DNA of 64,000 nucleotides from Tumebacillus sp. BK434 (GCF_004340785.1 NZ_SLXS01000012.1:1-64000), one strand, 5' to 3'. Counted from the first letter of the stretch, positions 26,271 to 38,407 are shown. Translations and numbers: made by a program. Notes: generated by a model not told the origin, from the sequence alone.

Positions 26271-27554
26271 CTACTTGCGGATAAATCCTTTGTAGTGGCG
26301 TTGCAGGAGCTGGCTTTCCACTTGTTTCATGGTTTCAAGAGCAACCCCGACGACGATGAGAAGACCAGTGCCGCCGAAAAACAGATTCAAGCCCGTTGCA
26401 CTCATAAACACGACCGGCATCGAAGCGATGGCAGCGAGGAAGAGTGCGCCGGAAAGAGTGATGCGATTCATAACCCGAGTGATGAACAGCTCGGTCGGCT
26501 TGCCGGGGCGGATACCCGGGATGAAGCCGCCATTTTTCTTCATGCCATCCGACAGCTGCACAGGGTTGATCTGTACGAACGTGTAGAAGTAGGTGAAGAA
26601 AATGATCAGAATCACTTCAAAAGCAACATACAACGGCTGGCCGAAAGCGAGCCGTGAATGAATCCAATCCGTCACAGCGTTAGACGGAAGGAATTGTGCG
26701 ACCGTTACAGGGAACATCAGCAGGGACGATGCGAAAATCACCGGAATAACCCCTGCGGCGTTTACCTTGAGCGGGATGTGAGTGGATTGCCCACCATACA
26801 TTTTACGCCCAACAACACGCTTCGCATACTGCACCGGAATGCGGCGCACACCTTGTTGTACGAACACGATCGCTGCGATCAAAAGCACGATACCGACGAT
26901 CAGTATCCCGAGTTTGACGAAGCTCATGCCGAGCTGGTCCTGGTTGTAGAACCAAGTCTCGTAGATCGTGCGGGCCCCGCGCTCCACCCCTGCGATGATA
27001 CCTGCAAAGATGAGGATCGAGATCCCGTTGCCGATGCCCTTCTCGGTGATTTGTTCACCGAGCCACATCAGAAACGCCGTACCGGCTGTCAGCGTAAGCG
27101 TGATGAGTGCGTACCCCGTCCAGCTTGTATCGGTAATAAGTCCCGGAAGCTGGTTGTTAAAGGTTACGGACAGGCCGAAAGCCTGGATCATACCCAGTAC
27201 GATTGTACCGTATCGCGTAATCTGTGCCAACTTTTTACGTCCGGCTTCCCCTTCTTTTTGCCATTCCTCGAACTTCTTGAGCACGCCCATGCCGAGGAGC
27301 TGGACAATGATCGACGCCGTGATGTACGGGGTGATCGACATTGCGAAGATGGAGAAGTTCTGGAGCGCACCACCCGAGAACGTGTTAAGCATCCCGAAGA
27401 TCGGGTTTTCCCCGATCTCAGCGAGTGCTTTTGCGTTGACATTCGGGACCGGGATAAAACTCCCGATCCTGAATACCAGAATCATGAGCAGGGTGAACAA
27501 AATTCGATTACGCAGATCGGACACTTTCCAAATGTTCGCGATCGTCGTAAACAT
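26271..27554 (-). CDS. secY: Protein translocase channel subunit SecY
   Basis: 427 residues with ten membrane helices. [21 protein letters not shown] is the amphipathic start; the plug and pore ring region lies in FNIFS-like ALQNFSIFAMSITPYITASI near 70-90. The cytoplasmic loops that bind SecA carry GMKKNGGFIPGIRPGKPTE near 345. It forms the SecYEG pore with SecE (53059-53295). The gene overlaps rplO by one base, so the two are translated together. Confidence 0.98.
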   Translation of the reverse strand: MFTTIANIWKVSDLRNRILFTLLMILVFRIGSFIPVPNVNAKALAEIGENPIFGMLNTFSGGALQNFSIFAMSITPYITASIIVQLLGMGVLKKFEEWQKEGEAGRKKLAQITRYGTIVLGMIQAFGLSVTFNNQLPGLITDTSWTGYALITLTLTAGTAFLMWLGEQITEKGIGNGISILIFAGIIAGVERGARTIYETWFYNQDQLGMSFVKLGILIVGIVLLIAAIVFVQQGVRRIPVQYAKRVVGRKMYGGQSTHIPLKVNAAGVIPVIFASSLLMFPVTVAQFLPSNAVTDWIHSRLAFGQPLYVAFEVILIIFFTYFYTFVQINPVQLSDGMKKNGGFIPGIRPGKPTELFITRVMNRITLSGALFLAAIASMPVVFMSATGLNLFFGGTGLLIVVGVALETMKQVESQLLQRHYKGFIRK

Positions 27555-27997
27555 TAGATCACCTCAGCCTTACCGCCAGCAGCTTCGATTTTCTCGATCG
27601 CAGACTTGGAGAAAGCCTGTGCTTGCACAGTAAGAGCTACGGTAATTTCGCCGTTACCCAGGATCTTAACGCCGTCATGCAGGTTCTTGACGATACCTGC
27701 TTCTTTCAGCAGTCCAGGGGTTACAACAGTGCCAGCTTCGAACTTGTTCAGCTTCGCAACGTTCACTTCAGCAAACACGGTAGCGAATACCGAGTTGTTG
27801 AAGCCGCGCTTCGGCAGACGACGGAACAGAGGAGTCTGACCGCCCTCGAAGCCCAGACGAACGCCACCGCCGGAGCGAGCGTTTTGACCTTTGTGACCAC
27901 GGCCGGCAGTTTTGCCATTGCCGGTACCGATCCCGCGGCCTACGCGCTTGCGAACGTGCTTCGAACCTTCAGCCGGTTTGAGCTCATGCAATTTCAT
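27554..27997 (-). CDS. rplO: 50S ribosomal protein L15
   Basis: 147 residues. The glycine-rich N-terminal extension ([20 protein letters not shown]) winds through 23S rRNA, and the globular C-terminal part carries [21 protein letters not shown]. The spc-operon position between rpmD and secY is universal among bacilli. Stop and secY start share a base. Confidence 0.98.
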   Translation of the reverse strand: MKLHELKPAEGSKHVRKRVGRGIGTGNGKTAGRGHKGQNARSGGGVRLGFEGGQTPLFRRLPKRGFNNSVFATVFAEVNVAKLNKFEAGTVVTPGLLKEAGIVKNLHDGVKILGNGEITVALTVQAQAFSKSAIEKIEAAGGKAEVI

Positions 27998-28030
27998 CCC
28001 GATGCACCTCCTCTTTACTTTGATGCTTGA

Positions 28031-28213
28031 TTAGTCGATTACTTTGTACTCAACGAGGTGTTGCACCTTGTTGACCATGCCGCGGATTTGCGGCGTATCG
28101 TTGTGAACAACGGTCTGGTTCAGCTTGCGCAGGCCCAGGGTCGTCACGGTAACTTTCTGGTCTTCAGGACGGCCGATCGGGCTCTTCTTGAGGGTGATTT
28201 CCAACTTTGCCAT
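28031..28213 (-). CDS. rpmD: 50S ribosomal protein L30
   Basis: 60 residues: [20 protein letters not shown], then the conserved [20 protein letters not shown]. Short bacterial L30 fold. It follows rpsE by 15 nt and precedes rplO by 33 nt. Present in all bacilli at this place, though missing from some other phyla. Confidence 0.98.
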   Translation of the reverse strand: MAKLEITLKKSPIGRPEDQKVTVTTLGLRKLNQTVVHNDTPQIRGMVNKVQHLVEYKVID

Positions 28214-28228
28214 TGTGATATCCCCTCC

Positions 28229-28726
28229 TTAACCCTGAATTTCTTCCAAGGACTTGCCACGCAGCTTCGCAACGTCTTCCGGGCGCTTGAGGCGCTTCAG
28301 ACCGTCGAGGGTTGCGTGAACCATGTTCATGGAGTTGGAAGAACCAAGAGATTTGGTAACGATGTCTTTAACGCCTGCGAGTTCGAGGACCGCGCGAGCC
28401 GGACCGCCCGCGATAACACCGGTACCTTCTTTCGCCGGCTTGATCAGAACTTTACCAGCGCCAAAGCGTCCCAGGATGTCGTGCGGCACGGTGGTGCCTA
28501 CGAGCGGAACGTAGACGAGGTTTTTCTTCGCATCGTCGATGCCTTTACGGATAGCGTCCGGCACCTCAGCAGCTTTGCCGAGACCTGCGCCGACGTGACC
28601 GTTGCCATCGCCTACGATAACGAGAGCGGAGAAGCTGAAACGTCGACCGCCTTTAACGACCTTCGCAACACGGTTGATTGCGACGACTTTCTCAGACAGT
28701 TCGAGTTGGTTCGGATCGATACGCAT
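28229..28726 (-). CDS. rpsE: 30S ribosomal protein S5
   Basis: 165 residues from [18 protein letters not shown] behind AAGGAGGG; eight codons of open frame upstream have no site. The dsRNA-binding-like N-domain includes [20 protein letters not shown] (spectinomycin loop with VKGGRRF, wild-type sequence), and the C-domain [14 protein letters not shown]-type segment forms the mRNA entrance with S3 and S4. Confidence 0.98.
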   Translation of the reverse strand: MRIDPNQLELSEKVVAINRVAKVVKGGRRFSFSALVIVGDGNGHVGAGLGKAAEVPDAIRKGIDDAKKNLVYVPLVGTTVPHDILGRFGAGKVLIKPAKEGTGVIAGGPARAVLELAGVKDIVTKSLGSSNSMNMVHATLDGLKRLKRPEDVAKLRGKSLEEIQG

Positions 28727-28755
28727 TAAGGTTTCCCTCCTTTTTTGCAAGATGA

Positions 28756-29124
28756 TTAGAATTCGAGGCCAGCTTCACGAGCTGCTGCAGCCAGAGCTGC
28801 AATGCGGCCATGGTAGAGGTAACCTCCGCGGTCGAATACCACGTTGGAGATCCCTTTTTCAAGAGCGCGCTTCGCAACGAGTTCGCCGACTTTCGTAGCA
28901 GCTTCAATGTTGCCGCCGTGGCCGAACTGGCCTTTCAGAGCCGGGTCAACGGTCGAAGCGGAAACGAGAGTTACACCGGTAGCATCGTCGATTACTTGTG
29001 CGTAGATGTGCTTGGTGGAACGGAAAACGTTCAGACGCGGGCGCAGAGCGGTACCCGCTACCTTACGGCGTACGCGGAAGTGACGGCGCTTACGAGCTTT
29101 ATTCTTGTCACCTTTGGTGATCAT
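28756..29124 (-). CDS. rplR: 50S ribosomal protein L18
   Basis: 122 residues. It starts [20 protein letters not shown] and contains [20 protein letters not shown], the 5S rRNA-binding core that cooperates with L5 (rplE, same cluster) to build the central protuberance. Spacing is 43 nt after rplF and 29 nt before rpsE. Confidence 0.98.
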   Translation of the reverse strand: MITKGDKNKARKRRHFRVRRKVAGTALRPRLNVFRSTKHIYAQVIDDATGVTLVSASTVDPALKGQFGHGGNIEAATKVGELVAKRALEKGISNVVFDRGGYLYHGRIAALAAAAREAGLEF

Positions 29125-29167
29125 CGAGATTCACTCCCTTCATGCAAGGATTGCATGTCTCATGCTA

Positions 29168-29707
29168 TTATTTCTTACCAGTCTTACCAACCTTGCGGCG
29201 GATGACTTCGTTTTCGTACTTGATACCTTTGCCTTTGTACGGCTCCGGTTCGCGCAGGGAACGGATCTGTGCAGCCACTTGGCCAACGCGTTCCTTGTTG
29301 ATGCCCTTGATGGTCAGCTTGGTAGCTGCCGGAACATCGATTTCGATGCCTTCTTCCGGAACGATTTCAACCGGGTGGGAGAAACCGAGGGAAAGAGTTA
29401 CTTTGTCGCCCGCTTTCGCGGCACGGTAACCAACGCCCACGAGTTCGAGGTTCTTCTCGAAGCCCTTGGATACGCCCTCTACCATGTTGTTGAGGACGGA
29501 ACGGGTGGTGCCGTGCAGGGAGCGGTGCAGCTTGTTGTCGGACGGACGTTCGACAACCACCTGAGTGCCTTCTACCTTGATCGCCATATCCTTATGGAAT
29601 TCGCGAGTCAGGGTGCCTTTCGGACCTTTTACGGTCACGACAGCGCCGTTTTGAGTTACCTCAACACCAGCCGGCAATTCGATTACTTTTCTACCGATAC
29701 GAGACAC
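29168..29707 (-). CDS. rplF: 50S ribosomal protein L6
   Basis: 179 residues with the two duplicated L6 domains: [17 protein letters not shown] at the start and the second repeat near 90. The C-terminal [19 protein letters not shown] is the conserved rRNA-binding segment near the sarcin-ricin loop, where EF-Tu and EF-G act. Confidence 0.98.
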   Translation of the reverse strand: MSRIGRKVIELPAGVEVTQNGAVVTVKGPKGTLTREFHKDMAIKVEGTQVVVERPSDNKLHRSLHGTTRSVLNNMVEGVSKGFEKNLELVGVGYRAAKAGDKVTLSLGFSHPVEIVPEEGIEIDVPAATKLTIKGINKERVGQVAAQIRSLREPEPYKGKGIKYENEVIRRKVGKTGKK

Positions 29708-29738
29708 AAGTTACACCTCCAATCGTAAGAAGCTTTTA

Positions 29739-30137
29739 TTACCAAACGTAGCAGAGTACTTCGCCGCCAACTTGGGAACGGCGAGCATCTTTATCGGTCA
29801 TCAGACCGTTCGAAGTGGACAGGATTGCGATACCCAGACCACCCAGAACGCGCGGGATTTCGTTCGACTTCGCGTATACGCGCAGGCCCGGCTTGGAAAT
29901 GCGCTTCAAGCCAGTGATAACACGCTCGTTGTTTGCACCGTACTTGAGGAATACGCGGATGATCCCTTGCTTGTTGTCCGGAATGAATTCAGCGTCACGG
30001 ATGAAACCTTCGTTCTTGAGGATTTCGGCGACTGCTTTCTTCAGGTTGGAGCCCGGGATTTCAACTTTCTCGTGACCAACCATGTTCGCGTTCCGGATAC
30101 GAGTCAGCATATCTGCGATCGGATCAGTCATCACCAT
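29739..30137 (-). CDS. rpsH: 30S ribosomal protein S8
   Basis: 132 residues. [20 protein letters not shown] is identical in pattern to the B. subtilis start, so I keep the first ATG. S8 binds helix 21 of 16S rRNA. The C-terminal [21 protein letters not shown] is the conserved RNA-contact half. In many bacteria S8 represses the spc operon; no copy of its target was checked here. Confidence 0.98.
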   Translation of the reverse strand: MVMTDPIADMLTRIRNANMVGHEKVEIPGSNLKKAVAEILKNEGFIRDAEFIPDNKQGIIRVFLKYGANNERVITGLKRISKPGLRVYAKSNEIPRVLGGLGIAILSTSNGLMTDKDARRSQVGGEVLCYVW

Positions 30138-30171
30138 GTGTAAAAACCTCCTTCCCTAATCGCTTTCTCTA

Positions 30172-30357
30172 TTACCAGCTGGCTTTCTTCACGCCAGGGA
30201 GTTGACCTTTGTACGCCAGTTCACGGAAGCAAATACGGCAGATGCCGAACTTCCGCAAAACCGAGTGCGGACGACCGCACACACGGCAACGGGTGTATGC
30301 GCGGGTGCTGAACTTCGGCGTACGTTGCTGTTTAACGACCATAGCCTTACGAGCCAC
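30172..30357 (-). CDS. rpsN: 30S ribosomal protein S14, type Z (zinc form)
   Basis: 61 residues, the short zinc S14. Ligands are CRVC near residue 24 and CRIC near 40, within [20 protein letters not shown]. It is the essential zinc paralogue encoded between rplE and rpsH. The longer zinc-free S14 used under zinc limitation would be elsewhere and is not in this window. Confidence 0.98.
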   Translation of the reverse strand: MARKAMVVKQQRTPKFSTRAYTRCRVCGRPHSVLRKFGICRICFRELAYKGQLPGVKKASW

Positions 30358-30388
30358 TGTCCATACCTCCTAAAATTTGCGGAATTTT

Positions 30389-30931
30389 TTATGCTTGACG
30401 GAACGGTGCGCCCATGAGACGCAGGAATTCACGGCCTTCTTCGTCGGTCTTCGCAGTGGTTACGAATACGATGTCCATACCCAAGATCTTGTCGACCTTT
30501 TCGTACTCGATCTCCGGGAAGAGCAGCTGTTCTTTCAGACCGAGGGTGTAGTTGCCACGGCCGTCGAACGCTTTCGGAGAGATACCACGGAAGTCGCGGA
30601 CGCGCGGCAGAGCCACGTTGAAGAGCTTGTCGAGGAAGTGGTACATACGCTCACCGCGCAGGGTGACTTTTGCACCGATCGGCATGCCTTCACGAATTTT
30701 GAAGCCTGCGATGGACTTCTTCGCTTTGGTGATAACCGGCTTTTGACCGGAGATCAGTTCGAGGTCAGCTACTGCTGCATCCAGAACTTTCGCGTTAGCA
30801 ACCGCTTCGCCAAGACCCATGTTGATTACGATCTTTTCGAGCTTCGGAGCTTGCATAACAGACTGATATTCAAACTTGCTCATCAGAGCAGGAAGAACTT
30901 CTGCATTGTAAAACTCTTGCATACGAGCCAC
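30389..30931 (-). CDS. rplE: 50S ribosomal protein L5
   Basis: 180 residues. The conserved core [19 protein letters not shown] and the P-loop-like [19 protein letters not shown] contact 5S rRNA and the P-site t[23 protein letters not shown] is also diagnostic. Spacing 27 nt to rplX and 31 nt to rpsN. Confidence 0.98.
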   Translation of the reverse strand: MARMQEFYNAEVLPALMSKFEYQSVMQAPKLEKIVINMGLGEAVANAKVLDAAVADLELISGQKPVITKAKKSIAGFKIREGMPIGAKVTLRGERMYHFLDKLFNVALPRVRDFRGISPKAFDGRGNYTLGLKEQLLFPEIEYEKVDKILGMDIVFVTTAKTDEEGREFLRLMGAPFRQA

Positions 30932-30958
30932 GATAGGTTACCTCCTTTCTTGACCTGA

Positions 30959-31288
30959 CTACTTGTCGAGAACTTCGCCAGATTTTTTTGCGTAACGAAC
31001 CTTTGTGCCGTCGTTCAGAATCTTTTTGCCGATTCGAGTAGCACCGCCGGTTTTCGGGTCAACGATCGCTACGTTCGAAACGTGAATCGCCGCTTCTTTT
31101 TCGATGATACCGCCTTGCTGGTTGGTCGCGTTCGGCTTGGTGTGACGCTTGACGATGTTCACGCCTTCAACCAAAACGCGCTGCTCGGACGGGTATGCTT
31201 CCAAGATGCGACCCTTCTTGCCTTTATCCTTGCCAGTGAGAACGACAACTTGGTCGCCTTTCTTCACATGAAGTTTAGCATTAGCCAC
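30959..31288 (-). CDS. rplX: 50S ribosomal protein L24
   Basis: 109 residues with an N-terminal KOW motif ([20 protein letters not shown]). L24 is an assembly initiator that binds the 5' end of 23S rRNA. The segment [21 protein letters not shown] is conserved. It precedes rplE by 27 nt. Confidence 0.98.
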   Translation of the reverse strand: MANAKLHVKKGDQVVVLTGKDKGKKGRILEAYPSEQRVLVEGVNIVKRHTKPNATNQQGGIIEKEAAIHVSNVAIVDPKTGGATRIGKKILNDGTKVRYAKKSGEVLDK

Positions 31289-31332
31289 TGTGTTACACCT
31301 CCTCAGGTGTTACTACCTGAAACTTATATCGA

Positions 31333-31701
31333 TTAGAGCACTTCAGGTGCCAGAGAGATGATCTTCATGAAGTCTTTCTCACGCAGTTCACGAGCTACCG
31401 GCCCGAAGATACGGGTGCCGCGCGGAGACTTGTCTTCCTTGATGATGACAGCTGCGTTTTCGTCGAACTTGATGTAGGTGCCGTCTTTGCGGCGGCTGCC
31501 AGTCTTCGTACGAACGATAACCGCTTTGACTACATCACCCTTCTTGACAACGCCACCGGGTGTTGCGCTTTTCACCGAAGCAACAATGATGTCGCCGATG
31601 TTAGCGGACTTGCGGTTCGAGCCACCAAGAACGCGGAAGCACATGATTTCCTTAGCACCAGAGTTGTCTGCTACTGCAAGACGGGATTGCGGTTGAATCA
31701 T
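31333..31701 (-). CDS. rplN: 50S ribosomal protein L14
   Basis: 122 residues, the invariant family length. [20 protein letters not shown] and the C-terminal [20 protein letters not shown] are diagnostic. L14 forms intersubunit bridges and binds the silencing factor RsfS. It starts the spc part of the cluster in the B. subtilis scheme. Confidence 0.99.
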   Translation of the reverse strand: MIQPQSRLAVADNSGAKEIMCFRVLGGSNRKSANIGDIIVASVKSATPGGVVKKGDVVKAVIVRTKTGSRRKDGTYIKFDENAAVIIKEDKSPRGTRIFGPVARELREKDFMKIISLAPEVL

Positions 31702-31750
31702 GCCTGGGACCTCCTTCCAAGTGAGTCCTAAGACTCTGGGTTCCGATCGA

Positions 31751-32014
31751 TTAGAGGATTACTGCTTCCTCTACCACTTCAACAAGACGCCAGCGCTTAT
31801 CTTTCGACAGCGGACGAGTTTCCATGATCTTCACGATGTCGCCAACTTTTGCGGTGTTGTTTTCATCGTGCGCTTTAAACTTCTTCGTTACGAGAACAAG
31901 CTTCCCGTACAGCGGGTGCTTTTTCTGCTCTTCGACAGCGACAACAATCGTCTTATCCATTTTGTCGGATACGACTTTGCCGGTGCGGACTTTGCGGTAG
32001 TTGCGTTCGCTCAT
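31751..32014 (-). CDS. rpsQ: 30S ribosomal protein S17
   Basis: 87 residues; OB fold that binds helix 11 of 16S rRNA early in assembly. Start [20 protein letters not shown], core [19 protein letters not shown] and [20 protein letters not shown] match the family. An AGGAGG-type site precedes ATG. Spacing 27 nt after rpmC. Confidence 0.98.
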   Translation of the reverse strand: MSERNYRKVRTGKVVSDKMDKTIVVAVEEQKKHPLYGKLVLVTKKFKAHDENNTAKVGDIVKIMETRPLSKDKRWRLVEVVEEAVIL

Positions 32015-32041
32015 CCTATTTCCTCCTTTCTAGCGGAGAGA

Positions 32042-32239
32042 TTAACCGATACCCAGTTCGCGCTCTCTGAGGATCGTTTTGGCACGTGCGATATCCTTGC
32101 GCACTTCACGAATGCGCATCGGGTTGTCGAGCTGACCGGTTGCCAGTTGGAAACGCAGGTTGAACAGCTCGTCTTTCAGGTCGTTGACTTTAGTTTCGAT
32201 CTCAACGGTGGACAAGTTACGGATGTCTTTAACTTTCAT
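32042..32239 (-). CDS. rpmC: 50S ribosomal protein L29
   Basis: 65 residues starting [18 protein letters not shown]. The two-helix hairpin carries [20 protein letters not shown], the standard core; it lines the exit tunnel near the trigger factor and SRP docking site. The start lies inside the rplP end (11-nt overlap, different frames), implying coupled translation. Confidence 0.97.
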   Translation of the reverse strand: MKVKDIRNLSTVEIETKVNDLKDELFNLRFQLATGQLDNPMRIREVRKDIARAKTILRERELGIG

Positions 32240-32663
32240 CTGCCTCACCACCCACTTCTTCGCGTTTTACAAACTTGCACTTGATCGGCAGTTTGTGCAT
32301 TGCGAGACGCATCGCTTCGCGTGCAATCTCTTCCGGAACGCCAGCCAGTTCGAACATGACGCGGCCCGGTTTAACAACCGCTACCCATTTTTCCGGCGAA
32401 CCTTTACCAGCACCCATCCGGGTTTCAGCCGGCTTCGCAGTAACAGGCTTGCTCGGGAAAATCTTGATCCATACTTTACCGCCACGTTTGATGTAACGGG
32501 TCATCGCGATACGAGCAGCTTCGATCTGACGGTTGGTGATCCAAGCCGGTTCGAGAGCTTGCAGACCGTATTCACCAAAAGCTACGGACTCGCCGCCTTT
32601 GGTGCGGCCAGCCATGCGGCCGCGGTGCTCTTTACGATGCTTGACGCGCTTCGGCAACAACAT
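32229..32663 (-). CDS. rplP: 50S ribosomal protein L16
   Basis: 144 residues. [20 protein letters not shown] and [17 protein letters not shown] are family signatures. L16 organises the A site and peptidyl-transferase region of 23S rRNA; the Arg of the GRM loop is the site hydroxylated in some bacteria. Only 3 nt separate it from rpsC, and its end overlaps rpmC. Confidence 0.98.
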   Translation of the reverse strand: MLLPKRVKHRKEHRGRMAGRTKGGESVAFGEYGLQALEPAWITNRQIEAARIAMTRYIKRGGKVWIKIFPSKPVTAKPAETRMGAGKGSPEKWVAVVKPGRVMFELAGVPEEIAREAMRLAMHKLPIKCKFVKREEVGGEADES

Positions 32664-32666
32664 GTC

Positions 32667-33338
32667 TTACTTACCCCCTTCTTCGGCAGCTTCTTTCTTA
32701 GCGCCGCGGGTAGGCAGTACTTCGCCACGGTAGATCCACACTTTTACGCCGATGCGGCCGTAAGTGGTGTGAGCTTCGTAGTGAGCGTAGTCGATGTCAG
32801 CGCGCAGAGTGTGCAGCGGAACCGTACCTTCGGAGTAGCCTTCGGTACGCGCGATCTCAGCGCCGCCCAGACGACCGGATACTTGTACTTTGATACCCTT
32901 AGCGCCAGTGCGCATGGTGCGCTGGATCGATTGCTTCATTGCACGGCGGAACGCGATACGGCGTTCGAGCTGTTGTGCGATGTTCACAGCAACCAGGTGA
33001 GCGTTCATGTCCGGATGCTTGATCTCAGCGATGTTGATGTGTACACGTTTGCCTGTCATGGTAGACAGTGCGGTGCGCAGGTTATCAACCTCAGCGCCGC
33101 CCTTACCGATAACCATACCCGGCTTCGCGGTGTGAATGGTTACGTTGATACGGTTTGCAGCCCGTTCGATTTCAACCGTAGCAACAGATGCATCTTTGAG
33201 GCGGTTTTCGATATACTCACGAACTTTGATGTCTTCGTGAAGCAGTTCGGTGTATTCCTTCTTGTTCGCGAACCATTTCGACTCCCAGTCGCGAATGATG
33301 CCAACGCGAAGGCCTACGGGGTTAACCTTTTGTCCCAT
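32667..33338 (-). CDS. rpsC: 30S ribosomal protein S3
   Basis: 223 residues. The N-terminal KH domain ([19 protein letters not shown] near 75) and the C-terminal domain ([20 protein letters not shown]) are both complete. S3 lines the mRNA entrance and takes part in helicase action with S4 and S5. Start [20 protein letters not shown] is standard. Confidence 0.99.
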   Translation of the reverse strand: MGQKVNPVGLRVGIIRDWESKWFANKKEYTELLHEDIKVREYIENRLKDASVATVEIERAANRINVTIHTAKPGMVIGKGGAEVDNLRTALSTMTGKRVHINIAEIKHPDMNAHLVAVNIAQQLERRIAFRRAMKQSIQRTMRTGAKGIKVQVSGRLGGAEIARTEGYSEGTVPLHTLRADIDYAHYEAHTTYGRIGVKVWIYRGEVLPTRGAKKEAAEEGGK

Positions 33339-33358
33339 CCGTTATCCCTCCTTCTTGA

Positions 33359-33694
33359 CTACTTTTCACCGAGTACTACGGTGATGTGGCTGGTGCGCTT
33401 GTGAATACGGAATGCACGGCCTTGTGCGCGCGGACGGAAGCGCTTCAGGGTCGGTCCTTGATCCACGAATACTTCTTTAACATAGAGGCTGTCAAGGTCC
33501 AGGTTGTAGTTGTGGTCTGCGTTCGCCAAAGCGGAGTTCAGAACCTTTTCAACAACCGGAGATGCAGCTTTCGGAGTGTGCTTGAGGATCGCGATCGCTT
33601 CCGAAGCTTTCTTGCCGCGGATCAGGTCCACAACCAGGCGGACTTTGCGCGGTGCGATACGCACGGTACGAGCGACTGCCTTCGCAGTTTGCAT
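33359..33694 (-). CDS. rplV: 50S ribosomal protein L22
   Basis: 111 residues. The start [20 protein letters not shown] and the beta-hairpin tip [20 protein letters not shown], which lines the exit tunnel, match the family. The tip shows no insertions or deletions of the kind linked to macrolide resistance. Spacing 20 nt to rpsC. Confidence 0.98.
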   Translation of the reverse strand: MQTAKAVARTVRIAPRKVRLVVDLIRGKKASEAIAILKHTPKAASPVVEKVLNSALANADHNYNLDLDSLYVKEVFVDQGPTLKRFRPRAQGRAFRIHKRTSHITVVLGEK

Positions 33695-33726
33695 TGTATT
33701 ACCTCCTCTCTACCGATCATAAAATA

Positions 33727-34005
33727 TTAGCGGCGAGATGTTTTCTCGTCAGCACCGTGTCCTTTGTAGGAACGAGTCGGTGCGAATTCACCCAGCTTGT
33801 GACCTACCATATCTTCAGTCACGTACACCGGCACGTGCTTGCGGCCATCATATACCGCGAAAGTGTGGCCGATGAAGTTCGGGAAGATCGTGGAACGGCG
33901 AGACCAGGTCTTGATAACCTTCTTGTCGCCGGCAGCGTTCATCTCTTCAACTTTCTTCATGAGATGATCGTCTACGAACGGTCCTTTCTTAAGAGAGCGA
34001 CCCAT
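33727..34005 (-). CDS. rpsS: 30S ribosomal protein S19
   Basis: 92 residues, family length. [20 protein letters not shown] and the C-terminal [20 protein letters not shown] are diagnostic. S19 joins S13 in the head of the 30S subunit and contacts 23S rRNA bridges. ATG is preceded by GGGAGGT. Confidence 0.98.
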   Translation of the reverse strand: MGRSLKKGPFVDDHLMKKVEEMNAAGDKKVIKTWSRRSTIFPNFIGHTFAVYDGRKHVPVYVTEDMVGHKLGEFAPTRSYKGHGADEKTSRR

Positions 34006-34035
34006 GTTAGTACCTCCCTTCGTTAGGCGGTTAAA

Positions 34036-34866
34036 TTACTTCTTGCGCGAACGAACAATATACTTGTTAGATTGCTTGTTCTTCTTGCGCGTCTTCTTAC
34101 CGAGGGTCGGTTTGCCCCACGGGGACATCGGCGACTTGCGGCCGATCGGAGCGCGGCCTTCACCACCACCATGCGGGTGATCGTTCGGGTTCATTACAAC
34201 ACCGCGGACGGTCGGGCGGATGCCTTTGTGACGGTTGCGGCCTGCTTTACCGATGTTCACCAGCTCGTGGTCGAGGTTGCCGACTTGGCCGATGGTAGCT
34301 TTGCACTCGGAACGGATCAGGCGAACTTCGCCGGATGCCAGACGAACGTGGCAGTACTCGCCTTCTTTTGCGAGCAGCTGAGCTTCAGCGCCTGCAGCGC
34401 GAGCGATTTGACCGCCCTTGCCGGCTTTCAGCTCGATGTTGTGGATCATGGTACCAACCGGGATGTTCGCCAGCGGCAGTGCGTTGCCGATTTTGATGTC
34501 GACGTCGGTGCCGGATTGGATCATATCGCCGACTTTCAGGCCAACCGGAGCGAGGATGTAACGCTTCTCGCCGTCAACGTAGTTGATCAGTGCGATGAAA
34601 GAGGTACGGTTCGGATCGTATTCGATCGTAGCAACGCGGCCCGGAATGCCATCTTTGTTACGTTTGAAGTCGATGATGCGGTATTGACGCTTCGCGCCGC
34701 CGCCTTGGTGACGAACAGTGGTTCTCCCTGTGTTGTTGCGGCCACCTTTGTTATGCAGCGGCAGCAAGAGGGATTTTTCGGGTTTGTCGGTGGTCAGCTC
34801 TTCGTAGGTCAGAACGGACATGAAACGACGACCCGGAGAGGTCGGTTTGTACTTCTTGATACCCAT
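34036..34866 (-). CDS. rplB: 50S ribosomal protein L2
   Basis: 276 residues. [20 protein letters not shown] opens the protein; the peptidyl-transferase-proximal loop contains [20 protein letters not shown] with the conserved His near residue 230. L2 is needed for subunit association. Spacing 30 nt to rpsS and 20 nt after rplW. Confidence 0.99.
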   Translation of the reverse strand: MGIKKYKPTSPGRRFMSVLTYEELTTDKPEKSLLLPLHNKGGRNNTGRTTVRHQGGGAKRQYRIIDFKRNKDGIPGRVATIEYDPNRTSFIALINYVDGEKRYILAPVGLKVGDMIQSGTDVDIKIGNALPLANIPVGTMIHNIELKAGKGGQIARAAGAEAQLLAKEGEYCHVRLASGEVRLIRSECKATIGQVGNLDHELVNIGKAGRNRHKGIRPTVRGVVMNPNDHPHGGGEGRAPIGRKSPMSPWGKPTLGKKTRKKNKQSNKYIVRSRKK

Positions 34867-34886
34867 AGGAGTCCCTCCTTCTTAGA

Positions 34887-35177
34887 TTATGCGCCTTCGA
34901 AGAAGTTAAGCGGTTTCGAGTCCGCGGTCAAGGTCACAATCGCCTTCTTCCACTCGGACGTGCGGCCAACGTGGCGGCCAACGCGCTTTTTCTTGGACGG
35001 AACGCGCAAGGTGTTAACCTTGTCAACGGTAACGCCGAAGATTTCTTCGAGAGCAGCTTTGATTTCAGTCTTGTTCGCTTTCAGGTCTACTTCGAAAACG
35101 AACTTGTTTACTTCCATCAGGTCAGTGGTGCGCTCGGTGATCACCGGACGCTTGATGATGTCGCGTGCGTTCTTCAT
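34887..35177 (-). CDS. rplW: 50S ribosomal protein L23
   Basis: 96 residues; start [21 protein letters not shown]23 rings the tunnel exit and is the docking site for trigger factor and SRP; the surface [20 protein letters not shown] is visible. Its start base overlaps the last base of rplD (35177), so translation is likely coupled. Confidence 0.98.
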   Translation of the reverse strand: MKNARDIIKRPVITERTTDLMEVNKFVFEVDLKANKTEIKAALEEIFGVTVDKVNTLRVPSKKKRVGRHVGRTSEWKKAIVTLTADSKPLNFFEGA

Positions 35178-35797
35178 TATGCGAACACCTCCTCGACTTT
35201 AGCCACTGCGTCTTTGGTAATGACGAGTGCATCGTGATGGAGAAGATCCAGTACGTTGATACCGGTAGCATCGACGAATTTCACGCCCGGGATGTTGCGT
35301 GCGGAGAGAGCGATGTTCGCATCCTTCTCGCTTGCAACGATCAGAGCTTTGCCGAGCTTCAGGTTGCTCAGGAGCTTCACCATGTCCTTCGTCTTCGGAG
35401 CATCGATGGTCAATGCATCCAGTACGAAGATTTCGTTCGCGTTTACTTTCGTAGCGAGCGCAGATTTCAGCGCCAGACGACGAACTTTCTTCGGAAGCTT
35501 GTAAGCGTAGGAACGCGGGGTCGGACCAAATACGGTACCGCCGCCTACCCATTGCGGGGAGCGGATGGAACCTTGGCGCGCACGACCGGTACCCTTTTGA
35601 CGCCACGGCTTACGACCGCCGCCGCGAACTTCGGAACGGTTCTTTACATCGTGAGTACCACGGCGCAGAGATGCTTGCTGCATCACAACTGCTTCGTGCA
35701 GCACGTGTGCGTTCGGGGTGATACCGAACACGGTTTCGGAGAGTTCGATCTCTCCAACTTGGGAGCCACTCATGTTATATACAGGCACTTTCGGCAT
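35177..35797 (-). CDS. rplD: 50S ribosomal protein L4
   Basis: 206 residues. The extended tunnel loop (residues ~45-100) reads [20 protein letters not shown] then [11 protein letters not shown], wild-type in pattern. In E. coli L4 represses its own operon; in bacilli an L4-independent system is known, and I see no E. coli-type target. One-base overlap with rplW. Confidence 0.98.
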   Translation of the reverse strand: MPKVPVYNMSGSQVGEIELSETVFGITPNAHVLHEAVVMQQASLRRGTHDVKNRSEVRGGGRKPWRQKGTGRARQGSIRSPQWVGGGTVFGPTPRSYAYKLPKKVRRLALKSALATKVNANEIFVLDALTIDAPKTKDMVKLLSNLKLGKALIVASEKDANIALSARNIPGVKFVDATGINVLDLLHHDALVITKDAVAKVEEVFA

Positions 35798-35827
35798 GTA
35801 GGGTCTCCTCCTTTCCTAAGAAATGAT

Positions 35828-36451
35828 TTATTTACCCGCCTTAACAGCCGATTTGACTGTTACGAAGGAGTTTTTCGGACCCGGAATAGAACCTTTAACG
35901 AGCAGCAGGTTGCGCTCGGTGTCAATCTTGATGACTTCGAGGTTCTGAACGGTTACGCGCTCGCCACCCATACGACCCGGGAGAGTTTGTCCTTTAAATA
36001 CGCGACCCGGGTTGATGGAGCCGAGGGAACCAGGGCGACGATGGTAACGGGAACCGTGAGCCATCGGACCGCGGGATTGGTTGTGGCGCTTGATCGCACC
36101 AGCGAAACCTTTACCCTTCGATACACCAACAACGTCGACAATTTCACCAGCTGCAAATACGTCAGCATTCAAGACTTGACCTACTTCGTATGCTGCCAGA
36201 TCAACTCCGCGCATTTCACGAACGTAGCGCTTGGGGGTGGTGTTTGCTTTCGCTGCGTGACCTTGTGCCGGCTTGTTCACGTTCTTCTTGTCGGCAAAGC
36301 CGAGCTGGATCGCTTCGTAGCCGTCGTTTGCGAGGTCTTTCTTCTGAAGTACTACGTTCGGGCCTGCTTCGATAACAGTTACCGGAACGACGTTGCCTTC
36401 TTCAGTAAACACCTGAGTCATACCGAGTTTACGTCCCAAGATACCTTTCAT
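35828..36451 (-). CDS. rplC: 50S ribosomal protein L3
   Basis: 207 residues. [20 protein letters not shown] is the hallmark start. The central finger that reaches the peptidyl-transferase centre includes [21 protein letters not shown]3 and L24 start 50S assembly. Spacing 29 nt after rpsJ and 30 nt before rplD. Confidence 0.99.
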   Translation of the reverse strand: MKGILGRKLGMTQVFTEEGNVVPVTVIEAGPNVVLQKKDLANDGYEAIQLGFADKKNVNKPAQGHAAKANTTPKRYVREMRGVDLAAYEVGQVLNADVFAAGEIVDVVGVSKGKGFAGAIKRHNQSRGPMAHGSRYHRRPGSLGSINPGRVFKGQTLPGRMGGERVTVQNLEVIKIDTERNLLLVKGSIPGPKNSFVTVKSAVKAGK

Positions 36452-36480
36452 GTTGACACCTCCTCAATTAGAAATAGGGT

Positions 36481-36840
<360 letters not shown>

Positions 36841-36925
36841 TTACCTGATTCGTGCCGCATATGGCAAAATCATTCGGCACCTCAGCAACCTTTCGCATCA
36901 TCGCAGTCAAGACCAACAATTTAAA

Positions 36926-36954
36926 AGTATACTACCTCTACTCTTAAAAGACAA
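36926..36954 (-). promoter_or_regulatory. S10-operon promoter, proximal (sigma-A)
   Basis: Minus strand: TTGTCT at 36954-36949, 17-bp spacer, TATACT at 36931-36926. Two mismatches in total from consensus; about 137 bp before rpsJ. Confidence 0.75.
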
Positions 36955-37061
36955 GCTGTTTAGCGATGTGTCTCGAAAAAATATTCATCCTCTTTTTGGA
37001 GGGTAAGGATTTTATGAAACACACGAGCGTGTTGTCTTCGTTTCAGTAGGACACTTCTCCT

Positions 37062-37090
37062 ATTTTAGAGGATGATGCGTAAAATGTCAA
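37062..37090 (-). promoter_or_regulatory. S10-operon promoter, distal (sigma-A)
   Basis: Minus strand: TTGACA at 37090-37085, 17-bp spacer, TAAAAT at 37067-37062, one base off consensus. It lies just after the tuf terminator. Transcripts from here would carry a ~270-nt leader with a hairpin (AACACG/CGTGTT) and a copy of half the tuf terminator (36977-36996). Confidence 0.8.
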
Positions 37091-37137
37091 AGCCTATTCC
37101 GTTGGAAAATGATGAAAATAGAAAATCGGCCAGAAAA

Positions 37138-37176
37138 CAAAAAAAGAGGATGAATCTCGAAAGATTCATCCTCTTC
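37138..37176 (-). terminator. Terminator after tuf
   Basis: Minus strand: AAGAGGATGAATCT, TTCG loop, AGATTCATCCTCTT, then TTTTTGTTTT. A 14-bp perfect stem with a tetraloop, ending the str operon. Confidence 0.97.
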
Positions 37177-37189
37177 ACCCGAAGGGTAA

Positions 37190-38377
<1,188 letters not shown>

Positions 38378-38407
38378 TTTGGTCAACTCCTCTTATTCGC
38401 TTATAAA

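Noticed and set aside
37014-37049. An 11-codon + strand frame (MKHTSVLSSFQ) behind GGAGGG in the tuf-rpsJ gap
   Set aside because: A good site but no promoter on that strand and inside the S10 leader; probably chance.
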